Source of the DNA: Chrysomallon squamiferum
Lineage: Eukaryota; Mollusca; Gastropoda; Neomphalida; Peltospiridae
Length of the DNA: 64,000 bases
Direction of reading: 5' to 3'
Assembly: GCA_012295275.1 (NCBI GenBank)
Contig: CM022665.1
Coordinates: 1,216,952 to 1,280,951 of the forward strand
In this document: in pieces, positions 1 to 13,330 of the stretch
Layout of the letters: every line of letters begins with the position of its first letter
Position numbering within the stretch: position 1 is the first letter of the stretch
The notes under the pieces: model-generated
Databases searched by the model: none
Told to the model about the DNA's origin: nothing
Seen by the model: the letters and a program-made list of their open reading frames with translations, nothing else
Position numbers and translations under genes: made by a program

Positions 1-1470
1 GAATGGAGAACTTACTGTCCAGTAATATTTGAAGTCACACTTTCTATGAGACGCCATTTTTTTTAGGATAGAATTTTTTGTACGATTTTATAACTCAGCC
101 TCGATCTTCCTGGTAAAATATGTAAATATTAACGAAAAAATCTGTAATTTTATTTAATTTATTTATTAGTAATATTTTGTATATAATATTTAAGCATTTA
201 GAACAATCTCGAATCATTCGGAATGAGGTTACTCTTTTATGAATTGAAACATCATCACAATCACCATTCGCCGACAAGTCGTTAAATATAACCTCACCGC
301 ACTGTGACAGTAGATTTCATGCTTTTTAATATTCAAAAACTAAACTATAATTAATTTCTCAACAACTGTTAACTTAACTGTCTTTTTTTCTATTACGTAT
401 ATAAGAGATGTAACACAAATCACAAAATAACAAGGCTTGGTACTTACATAAACCGCGTATCTGTAAGACCGGAAATATCATATGCCTTTAAGCATGGTGC
501 AAGATTACAGAACATTTATGAAACCATATGGCTTTAGATTATCATATTCAACCAAACAGTTGCCTTAGAAATTAACCTTTTAAATTTGTTTTAATTTTTT
601 TCCTCCGTGTTTGATATAGGGAAATGTTCTCAGTGATGTTTGGGCAAAATGATCTTTCAAATGTATAACTGAGTAACCAAAAAAGTAAATACTGTTTCTG
701 ACAACAATGCACATCTTTATAATGTATTAATTTTAACTATATACATGTATGCAGTTTCGTTTACATAAATGAGGTATACATAAAATGAAAATCTGGCACA
801 AACGTCTCTCTCCAGTATTTGGAAACAAAATCACATAATTCAATATGAACACAACACCAAAATAAAAAATAAATACACCTGGTATTAGTAAACGAGTATC
901 GACCCAGGTTATACCCGAAAATTAAAACGTCCAACTGGGCTATTTCTTTTGAACACCTTTCTTAATTATTAAATTATTAGCCCAACTATAAAGCAGATAA
1001 ACAATGTTTTACGGCATTAATTTTAATCTTAACTACCATCCAGTTGATTGCGAAAATAAAAAAGTGTTGTTTTTGTAATTCTGCAAGCAGTTTATAAATG
1101 ATAGCTGTTCAGTCACGAATTAAAGATCTGTCTTTTCGAGTAAATTTTGCCGTCTTTTCAAGACAGATCACATTTTAATACAGCACTTCTATGCTCTGCC
1201 CATTAACAAACATAACGAATTATTTCGTTCGTAAAGAACAATCTTGTCTTAAAATATCTGACAACAACAGTGAAAAAAGAAGAAGAAAGAAGCATTTTAT
1301 GGAATATGTAACAAAACAATGAGGTATCGTTGTTATATTACATAAATAAATTTAAATCAGTATACCCATGGTGGAGTTGCCCTTCCTGTGAGTGTAGAAC
1401 TCTTCTGGGCTGGTTTTTATTTTTCCTGCGATTCATTAACGGTTCGTGATTTTTCCAGAGAAAAACCGGA

Positions 1471-1806
1471 CTAATAACCACAAAGATGGACGTTCTCTAG
1501 TTTAACGGGATCGATCCCCATAACACTTGCAATACTTCTCATGAAATACTTGTTCACCTCGTTCATGGTATCCCAGCGACATTTTGCACACGAACAATTA
1601 CAGTGAGGCCAAGGACATTCGTCAAGAAGATGGTGGCGACAACTAGATTTAGCAGCTCTTCTGTCACGATTTTTCTTACCTCTTCGACCTTGGAAATATA
1701 TACATTTTAAAATTTAATTATGAAATGACTTTTATTTTTGTGACCCGTACGCTTATTTGTTTTTAGTTTTATTTATTTATTTTTTTTTTTATTTATTATA
1801 ATTATA

Positions 1807-1872
<66 letters not shown>

Positions 1873-2449
1873 TTGATATCAAATACAAAATAAGTAACCC
1901 AGAAGAATGTCATTTTCAGAAAGTAAAGAAGAGGGACATTTTTTATTAACTATTAACTCAGTGGATGAATTTAGTGAAATAATGAGATTAATAATAATAA
2001 TAATAGATCAGTTTAGTAATATTAATAGTAACCAAATAACGATTATAATGATAATAGTTAGAATAAAAACCTCTGTTCTTTTTTCTGTTCCTTCTTCGTT
2101 TCCGCTTTCCTTTCTGACGTCTGCGATTACTAGCTGGCGGCTCATCAGAAAGAGGCTTGTCGCTACGGTTTAAAGATGATGCACTGTTAGCTCTCAAATG
2201 AAAAAAACAAAAACTAAGTCAAAATCTGCTTCAGCTAGATTGCATCGCATACACGCAGTAATTATGCTGGGTTATTTGAGTGAATCATATTTTAGACTTT
2301 ATTTTAGAAATGATTGAAGTGATGTATTATGATACTTGCTCTTGATGTTGTTTATACATTATTACCGAACAGAAAGAAAAAATTAATATTTACAAAGAAC
2401 ATACATACCAACAATAACTATCTATATCTATAGCGTTTAATACATACAG

Positions 2450-2513
<64 letters not shown>

Positions 2514-2789
2514 CAAACATACACATACGCTACAGATATAGATAGTTATTGTTGGTATGTATGTTCTTTGTAAATATTTTTTTCTTTCTGTTCAGTAATA
2601 ATGTATAAACAACATCAAGAGCACGTATCATAATACATCACTTCAATCATTTCTAGACGAAATTATTTTCATTATAAAGAAAGAAAAATAATAAGTCATC
2701 TAAAATTGAGAACATACACAGACTGTACCCTTGGATCAGATAATAATTTTTGAATTATGAGATAAACTTAAGACATTAATAGACAGAAG

Positions 2790-2820
<31 letters not shown>

Positions 2821-3002
2821 AAGAAACCACCCAGCAACAGTGAAGTAATCATATGAAATAATTACATAATAAAGATAAATTGTGTAACGAGTTCAAAATG
2901 GCGTCATTCGTTAATTCAATACCCAACAAGAAGAAAACGTGTGGGTGGCACTTTAATTTAAAAAGGATCGGTCCTGCATATTGGCATCATATATAAATAT
3001 AT

Positions 3003-3062
<60 letters not shown>

Positions 3063-4261
3063 CTGTCAAATATGTCGCTTTGTTTTATGTATGTAGTTTC
3101 TGAAAGACAAAATGCAATGACTTTTTATTTTCATTCATTCCCCTTTTTAAATTTATTTACTTAGTATGAATCTCAATATGACGTATAAAAAACAAGGTAA
3201 AACAGACTTCATGAGAACTGTAATACTTTTTTGGTTTAAGTAATTACATCCACATTTAGAACTACTAATAACAGAGCCACTGCTGTTCGTGTTTCTATTT
3301 ATGCTACTACTACTAAGTACTATTAATGCTGCTATTAAAGCTACTGATATTTCTATGTCTAATGTTCCTTCTACTATTTTACACGAAAGAGAGAGTTTAT
3401 GGGATATGAATACCTGTTTGTGTTGAAAAGATTATGATGACATGCAGTGTTTGTTTCGCTGCTTTCTTCCCAACAATACAATGACTGAGCCAGAGTCACA
3501 CCCTGTATCTTTAATTTGTACCACTCACTGAAATAAGAAATAAGGATTGTCATTGAAAATAACAGGAATATCATTTATATTATCACGAGCCTCTTATAAA
3601 ACAATAGGAACAATCTTATATACAATGGTAATATTTATAATTATATAAATAACACAATTATCCACGTAATATAATATAAATATCTATACAGGTAACAACA
3701 GATCTAATTAAAAACAGGAATAATTTATTTGGAATGAAATAAGTAATGAACATTTTAAAATATATTCTTTATCCAGGCAAATAATTTGAAATGCGTTCTG
3801 AACTATGAATATATATTTTTTAAGTATTATTATTAATCAAAATGTGTTATGAATAACATTTACTTATCACGATGTCACATTTCTTAAAAATACTGATAAT
3901 GACGACATGACGTCATTATTGAAGAAATTGTTACAGTAATATCAAATATAAGAGAATCAGAAATCAGTGGGGTTTTGGGTTATGTATAACGCTGCTTTAT
4001 ATTTTTTTTTATGTTGAGCTAAAAGTAGCATGTTAAATAGTTATAATTACCTTTCTGTTAAAACATCATGTGACACACAAGCTGGTGCAAAAACGGCTCT
4101 GTAAATATAACAGCAGAGAATTTATGACAACGGAACTTTGTTATTATAACTAGAAAAGATAGCATTTCGTAATTTATATCAATACGTTTATGTGTATCTA
4201 TAAATGTACATATATATATATACATACATACATATATATATATGTATACACACACACACAC

Positions 4262-4299
<38 letters not shown>

Positions 4300-7200
4300 G
4301 AATATTTTAGGCTGAGTTATCAAACAAGTTATACGTCGAAATTACATGTCTGCCAGGTTACACAGATATCGTTTATTAAGAAACGGTGGTTGTAGAAGAA
4401 AAGAAATGAGGTGAAAATTTGATAAGGAACACAGAAAGAGAATAGATTTTAATGGATTATATATCTACTTTCAGTTTTCCATAGTATGATCTTCTTCAAA
4501 AAGGGAAAAGAATATATGTATACATATGTATGCATGTTTTTTAAATTAGAATGCGAAATTTTTTAATAATCATAAATCTGTATTTAAAACGAGTCCAATA
4601 TGAATACAATTCCCTTTTTAACAGTGTTCTTTCTGTTATTACTACAACTACTAGTCTTTCAACTAGCCTTCTGCTACTACTATTATTACTGCTATTATTA
4701 TTGTTAAAATTACTATTATTACTACTATCGCAACTATTACAATTTCTATTACTGAGGCTAACAACGCCACAACTACTATTACTTCAAATAATAATAATTA
4801 TTATTATAATTATGCAACCTACGATGCATTTTGCAAGGTTTGTTTTACTTCCTCTCCTAGTTTCAGCAGATACGACCACTGGGCTCCAGACAGTTCAGTC
4901 CCTCGTCTTTTCTCGTCAAACACGTTGTCCACTTTGATCTGAGCTGCATCATACAGATTTTGCAGAATGAAAATCGGTGCTAAAAATAAGAAAATTAGGC
5001 TGTTGAGTTTTATAAACATTTTATCTCTAATCCAAATTAAATTTATTTCAGAATTACATTTGATGCATATTTGATATTACAATTATAGTCGTTAATAATT
5101 TGGAAACCTCTTTTGTTTTCGTGTAAAGTTAAGTGACAATTGATAAGATAACGTTAGTTATACATGTCATAATTATGTCTGCATGTAGACATTGATGTAT
5201 TACATTTCTTAGTCTCTATTCAGTTAGTAATAAAATAATTATGGTTCCAGACGAATAAATAAGTGTAATTAAAAACCTTACTTGTTGTCTATGTGCATGT
5301 GTTTATGTCTCTCTCTCTTTTTCTTTTTAAAGTGACTACAATTACGTATCTTTTTATATCTGTCAAAATATATCAGTCGTGCTTATATACGTACATAAAT
5401 AATAAAAATGATTATATTACATCTATTAATGAGATCAGTCCGATCCATTTATAACATGAAATTATAATACATTTTAAGAACAAAACTGACTGACTTTTGA
5501 GATGAGGATATATCCTGTGACCAAAGTAACATCTCCATATTTCTGTAGGATATTGTGCGACGCAGTCAGGAGGTAACCTTGGAGACCAGTAACTGGAAGC
5601 AGAACAATTTATAAATTTGTAATTGAATACGGAATGTGTTAATATTAATTAGTAATTTTTATATTCATAACAAATACATGTAGAATACTTTTATGGTGTA
5701 TCTCTAGGAGAGTATATGTTTGAATTTCTGGATTTGCTGCGTCGTATAATAGTTAGGGTACATGATACAAAGTCAGAAACGTTTATCCACGTTTGTCAAT
5801 AGCTACATTACTGACGTCCAAACTGCCACGATCGTGGCATTCTGATATCAGTTTGTCTCCGTTCTACCAGTTCCATGGTCTTTTAAACTGTTTGTCATCC
5901 ATTCTAAACAATTTTACGGTATTCTATATATCCTACACACTGGTCAATTTGTTATAATATCAAATTAATTTGTATCTATGTATGTATACATATATATAAA
6001 ATATAAATATATATATATTTATATATATATATATATATAAAGATAACATACTCAATGCCCTTGTTTATTCCAAGAGTTGGAGAACAAGAGAAGGCATTTG
6101 TACATGATTGTAGTTTATAAGGTTCGTTGTCAAGAAACCATCCAGCATCTACGACACCTCGAACCTCTACACCGGGAGCTCGCATACGTACAACATCGGC
6201 GATTCTGTCTAGATTTATCAGTACTCCAATACCTCCAGCGCTGAAACATAAATAATGTTATAAAGTAACAACAAATTTAAATCCAAGACCTCTTTATTTT
6301 GATGATTACTTTTGTCCGCTCTGACCTTTTATACACCATTCTTAATTTTCTATTATAACATTATTTTAAACATACTTCCAAGTAGGATTAGATAGTTTAT
6401 AACAAACTGTCAGAAAGATTCAACGTACCTGCTTCCTAGCAGCAGCAGCTTCTGCGCGTTCCTAAGACCTTTTCGCATGAGTTCTTTGATAACCTCTTCG
6501 AGAATCAAAGATCCCACGAACGAAAAATCTTCTACAATAACATAAAAAAAATTATACTATATTATTTTTCACATTTACTATCAATACATTCTATTAGTGT
6601 TTCATGTGAAAATAAGGAATCTTATTTTAATACTATTCCTCATGATACACTGTATCTGCTGCCACATTAAAATTAAAGATATCACCATTGTGATGTGTTC
6701 GGGATATAAAATAAAAGATATAGCTATTATCTTGAGGTCAGAATGAAATATAGAAAAGTCTGAAAAGTAATTACCTCTTGATGAAGCATTTCTTGTTCCA
6801 CTCCAAGAATCACTTGAACAATATGGTATTATTCTGCAGTTAAGAACAATAAATTAATCATCTTCATCACCATCTCTGTCATCATCATCATCATCATTAT
6901 CCAAGGTCATAAAATGTTTTTAAAATTAACGAAATAGTAACAAAAATACATTTTTAATATATCATTAAGTATCTCGAGTTTGAAATTGTTCTAGTGTTGA
7001 AACTTTGTTGTAAATGTATTTATACATAATTGTTATGCAGTGATAATTATTTTTAAAAATAAACGTACACCATATTAGCGTGGAAGTAATAAGGATTTTC
7101 CTCCGGGTCCCACGACATAATTCCCGAACCTGAAATAAAAACACAAAAAAAAAAAAAAAAAAAATTAAAACTTAAAAAATATCAGCCAACACAGTAGGAA

Positions 7201-9300
7201 ATAGTGGATATCAAATATAATGTCATTTCTCACAATTATCAAATTATCTTGTGTAATTAATAATAAATAAATACAAATGAGCTTTATATGCTGTTTAGGA
7301 GTTTCTTAGCATTTCATTTCGCTTTGTTTCTTTGCATTTATTTTTCTGTCACCTTTTTTATTTTAGAAATTTTTTATGATAATGGTGATTGGGACAACAT
7401 TTTTCGGTATTAATGTTACAAATTAATGTTTAACTATAGAAAAAAAAATCTTTAAAAATTAGAAGTATCTAAATAAAATTTGGCTTGACACTGATATATT
7501 TTACTGGCATAAAATAATATCTTAGTTGATGGGTTAATTTTTGTTTCCTTTGATTAAGTTTCGTTCCTGACATTATTATTAACATATATATAGATATGTA
7601 AATAGGTCTATATATATACATATATACATATAAAGACAGAACATCAAAGGAAAAGCGCAAATATCCTCATTAACCATTGTAAATAAGTTCTAACTTTGTT
7701 GTTGGACTCGCTGGTTGGAAAGAAAAGCTCCAATTGGCTGGAAATGTGTCATGTGACTAGTAGCAGTTAAGATGATTGGCAAGCCAAAGGAATGTTATCC
7801 GACAAGTCGTTATTAATCAAAGGCACGTGCGCACGATGCTAAGCTATCGTGAAAGCCCGCGGATGTGTTTATCCGTGTGGGGATAATCGTGTTTCCAAGT
7901 ATTTGTTAAACATTAAAACATGTTCACGCATTTCAAACGCCGCCGAAATAAACAATGACTTGAAAGTGTTTTCTTGTACGTCTGTCCGCTTTAAGCGCGC
8001 AGATAAAGAGGTCGGGAACCGATATTCGTACTAAGAGTAAGACTGAAATGGCTGCTCTTTCGGGAGTACAAAATTATAAGAGAAAAAGAGAGATACACTG
8101 CATCATTAGATTATTAATATTTACTAATATTTATTAATATTTACCCTCAGTTTTCACTGGCATAATTATTGTCCAAAATCTTGTGATTCCAAAGTACTTA
8201 AGTAATGACAATCCGTAGAAATAAAACTTAACGTAAGACCCATAACTTTACAATGATTTATTTCCTTGTGACAGCTCTTCTCTACTGCAGTCATTTAGCA
8301 TGGCTATTTTTTTTTTCTTTCATGAATTTCCTTGTTTGTAATCTGTATTTATTATTATTATTATTCATTTTTATTGTTGTTGTTCTCTTTATTTATAACT
8401 ATTTTCGTGCAATGTTACAAAGATAAAAAAATTGTAATTATCTAATGATAAGTAATAATTATTCTGTCTAATGAGATAAAGAGACGAACTGTCTTGTTCT
8501 CTGTGTCTTTGAGTACAAGAGAAGGGGGAAAAAAGAATCTGTTCCATGTTAAAACTGATTTCTGGGGATTTTCTTTCTTTCTTTCTTTTAAAAGGGTAAA
8601 TTTACATTGATTCAAAACAGGTTTGGCAAGTGTCTGTATTTTTTATCACCAAACCTATCAAAGCATCATCGGTTTATTGGATAATTAAACAGGTTGCGCA
8701 TTAATAACCGTTTAAGATATTGAGTTACCTTTTCTGTGACGAGGCCACTTCCGGGAGCTCATATATTCGTTCATCATTCGAAATCTTTCCCTGCAGCTGC
8801 TTTTATCGAAACAGTACCAACCGCCTGAAGAAAGAAACGAAACGAAATAGTTATAGTTGGTTATTAGACTAATCTGTATGAACTTCCTGGCATCTTTGTT
8901 TATCTACTTCAAAGCGACGTATAACAATTAAGCAGACGCGATGTACACGCTGCCTGGTATTCCAGACTGGGAGTTGATTCTTCTCCCGTCTTCAAAGTTG
9001 AGTTCTTTTGCCAACAGCATTGTTTATTAATCCATTAATGGTGCAAATTCAAACTGCATGCTTAACCTTTCATTCGTAAGAGATCAAAGGCATTATAAGG
9101 TGGCTGAGCCAAAATAACGGAATAGACAGACGTGAAACATAATTGTAATAACTTTTTGAGAGATCGGTATCGTGCCGTGTTTTAGTCTTACCTTCCAGAA
9201 ACACCAGCCATTTGCTACTCCCGTGTGATTTGCGTATGTAGTAACTAAAAGAACAAAGAAACAAAATGCTTATCATCAAAGGAATAATAATAATAGTAAA

Positions 9301-9349
<49 letters not shown>

Positions 9350-12300
9350 TAATAGTAATAACTGCTAGCACCATTGACTCATGTACTTTTTACAGTTGCT
9401 TTTCTTTTCTATTATTTTTTAACAAATGTTCTTTCCAACAAAACATTAACCCTTTTAGGGATCGACTTGGTAGAGAAAAAACACAGATTACCAATAAGTT
9501 TATAAATTAACAGCTGATAAATGTTTCTGACTTGCTATAAGAACTAATTACGAAAAGTCACAGAGTCAGTGTTAAAGTTTCAGAAGTTATAAATATTCAT
9601 TTCCAATTAATTTCATAGACGGACGTGCTAAACACGGAGCTAATAACAAGCATGTTAGAATTATAGAATTAGCTGTACATGGCGTGCAGGGACAAAGCAA
9701 TAACAAAAAAAAAACCAGCCGCATATTGTAAATGTAGACAAAACTACAGCTGTTAAGTTTATACATACATACATACATACATACATAAGTACATACATAC
9801 ATACATAAGAACATACATACATACATACATACATACATACATACATACATACATACATACATACATACATACATACATACATACATACATACATACATAC
9901 ATACATACATACATACATACATACATACATACATACATACATACATACATACATACATACATAAGTACATACATACACACATACATACATACATACATAA
10001 ATACATACAATAAATCTCTGAGACAAAGCGACTTGAAAACAAAATCTACCTGTGAACTAACACTTAAGAAGCTACACAAACAGTGCAACCTTTTACACTC
10101 CCACCAGCCTGGAAGTACGTTGTCTCCTCTGTAGTACTGGTTGTTCAAGCAAGTCAGTGTACAAGTGTAAACATATTTGTTGTGCCTTTGATATTTAAAT
10201 GAACACAACAAGCTATGAAATGATCAATAGCCTTAGTTGTTTGTAGATTTAATATACATATATGTATGTATGCATAGACGCATATATACACAGAGAGGAG
10301 ATTCTACTCACTCCTAAGTTTTACCGTCCATCTAAATATTGCTAAAATTGGTTGGACTGAGTTTATCTATTTGTGTGATAAGCAGTTAGAGTTTTGCTCA
10401 CTGAGATTTCTCAATTTGTTTTTTGTCTTACATCCATAATGATATGGACACACTAAACACTGTGAAATTCGGAGATTGGTTTTTATATTTATTTTTATTT
10501 TATTTTATTATTATTATTTTTTTTCTTTATCGTATTTCTTCAAGTTAAAACAGATTAATTTATAAGTTCCGTGCTCAGAGTGTTATAAGAATTTTAGTTT
10601 TTTATTACAATTAACCGTCCTACCCCACCCCAAGCAGCTCCTGGCAGCAAACATTTTCAACAGGTTTTACTGTTGTTAGATATGGATATATCATGTGACC
10701 TATGAACACTTGTTTTCCTTTATGGAAAGTTAGGCACAAACGATCTCTTGCTTCTAATCAGTGTAAGAAACCCGCAGTGTAATAGCAGCGGGTTTTGTCT
10801 GGCATCATCGTAACACCAATAACAAAAAATAACACCTGTTTGACACCTAATAACCGTTAATATAAAAATGTGGTCAAGTGTCGTTAACCAAATATTCATT
10901 CAAGCATTCCACTGATCAACACAATTTCATGTTAAAGCTCTAGCACTGAAATACAGAGCAAAGAATCAACAGAAAATGTGCGGTGGGCTGTTTAACCATG
11001 TGTTCAGTACCAGCAGGTGCGATACCTTCATCTCACTCCTTGGTGCAGCGTTTAACAGCAGGTCCATGTTTTTTCCTTTAACGATGATAACCGTGTTACA
11101 AGTGCAAAATAAAACCGTGATTTTTTTTTCTTTAACGATGATAACCGTATTACAAGTGCAGAATTTAACCCCAAAATGTTTTCTTTTTTCTTTAACTTTG
11201 ATAATCGTAGAACCTGATCCCAGTAGGTTTTTATTCAAGCTGTTGTTGCTCTCGGATTCAGAAACGCATGTTATATTAAATCGCTAAGGTAATGTTCAAA
11301 AGTATTTCCAATGTCTCATACCTGTTCTTATCAACTTTGGATCATCTCTTTCAAGAGTTTCTAAATTTGCAAATATAAGTAGGTTTTTCCTTTTAGCTAG
11401 AAATATAATTAAAAGAGCATTAAAATTATCTTTAAAAAAATATTTAATAATAAAAAAAAATCACGCTAGCGCACGCACACACACAAAATATTTACACAAC
11501 AGATAACTATCCAAACCCATCTACCACATACTGTTATTATCAGCTCCGCTGACAAACAATTTCAACAGATATTAGTCTCGTTAGATCTCTTAACGAGAGT
11601 TAGAAAGACAAAATATCAACCATCTGTGAAACAATGAAGATGAAAAGACATTTTTTTTTTTTTTTTTTTTTTTTATCGCTTTCTAATGATTTACCGACGA
11701 TTCTTATAAGTTCTAAGAGAGAGAGAGAGCACGAATGAAACAGTTTCACGATAAGCTACTTTCTTTCCTTGTTTTATTTGTTCTAATATTTTTTTCTCGT
11801 TTTTCGTTTCGTTAAATTACAAGTTTTCCCGCAATAAACAAAAGGTAGAAGCTTATGGAATAAGCGGGTTCTGTTTTGCAGATAACTAGAACTGTCTGAT
11901 ACCGAATAACTATTAATACAGAATGTGTTCATCAAACATTTCTTTTTATAAATATATGTACAACAGTATAGTAACATGCTTCTGTTGTTACTGTTACTTT
12001 ATGCTGATTAAAAATAATATGATTATGACAGTTATAATACTGTTCTCGAGTGAAGATATGTTTTTCTAAAAAGATCCATAAAGGCGAGTGGATTCGCCGC
12101 TGCAAGTATTACCTCTGTACGTTAAATGTCTGACGACTACTGTAAACGAGTTTAACAAAAGCTCGTGTTAATCACAGTATGTATTAAAGCCAACAGAATC
12201 GTTTGAAGTTATTTTTGGGTGAACGTTATTTTGATCTGCGTTACAAGTGGATTCATAATGAAGCTTGATCAATCAGCAATTGGGGTTTAGAAAATACTAT

Positions 12301-13236
12301 TAGCATATGAGAAACTGCGACTTTTCTCAGAAACACTTTGATCTTTACAATCAAATAAAAAAAAAATAATTTAAAGTTGTTTTTGTGAAAGCACCTACTG
12401 TGTTGTCTCGGATTAATGGATTTTTAGTCCAGTTTCTAAAAGAAATGGCTTTTTGACACGAATTTCAAGATAATATCCCTTACAGGTCCGTGTGAATTGA
12501 TTTTCATCAAAGAACCCAAGAAACGAAATAAGTACAAAATAGTGAATGTGTTATTTTCTAATAAGCGTTTTCTTTTTTCCTTGTGCGGCATTTGTTCAAA
12601 CATATAGGTATACACAACACAACGTGACAACTTGTTCTTTTTAACTTCTTTTTATCAATAAAACTCCCCAACTTGAATTAAGACTTTAATTATATTCAAC
12701 AAATATATATATTTCTTTACTGTTGTTGTTGCTGCTGTTTTTATTAGGATGGTGTTGTTTTTGTTGATACTGTTATTGACAGTGATGTCTATCTTCTGCT
12801 TACACTTTAGCATTCATACTAAAATCAGTAATACAGACCTCTGTTTTTTTTTTTTTTATATATAACTATTGTTTAAAATATTATTAAAAAGAAGAAGACA
12901 TTTCACACAAGTTTTTCACATGGTATTAAATATTTGGTTAAAGGGCCGTTCAGATAGTGAAAAAAGAAATCCGCGAGCTTTTATATGCACCTTGCAACAA
13001 ACAGGAAAGCAATACTACAAAAAATAAAATAAAAAATTAAATAATTATGTCGTAGGTTGCAATTGCAATACATATATATACATTTCAAAACTAGCTGATC
13101 ATATTCATACAAATAAGAACACAAATACACATATAGGATTTCCCAGAAACATACATACATACGTACCTACCCACCCGCACACCCTTGTGATTTTATATAC
13201 AAAAAGATATTTGAACGTCTGAACTACTTTTCATGT

Positions 13237-13330
<94 letters not shown>

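Noticed and set aside
4551-4937. 128-codon Leu-rich plus-strand frame
   Set aside because: Lies antisense to NOTUM exon 9 and over a degenerate trinucleotide tract.
9587-10211. Overlapping Met-Tyr-Val-Cys repeat frames
   Set aside because: They are translations of the (ATAC)n array; the parts outside the repeat show no coding signal.
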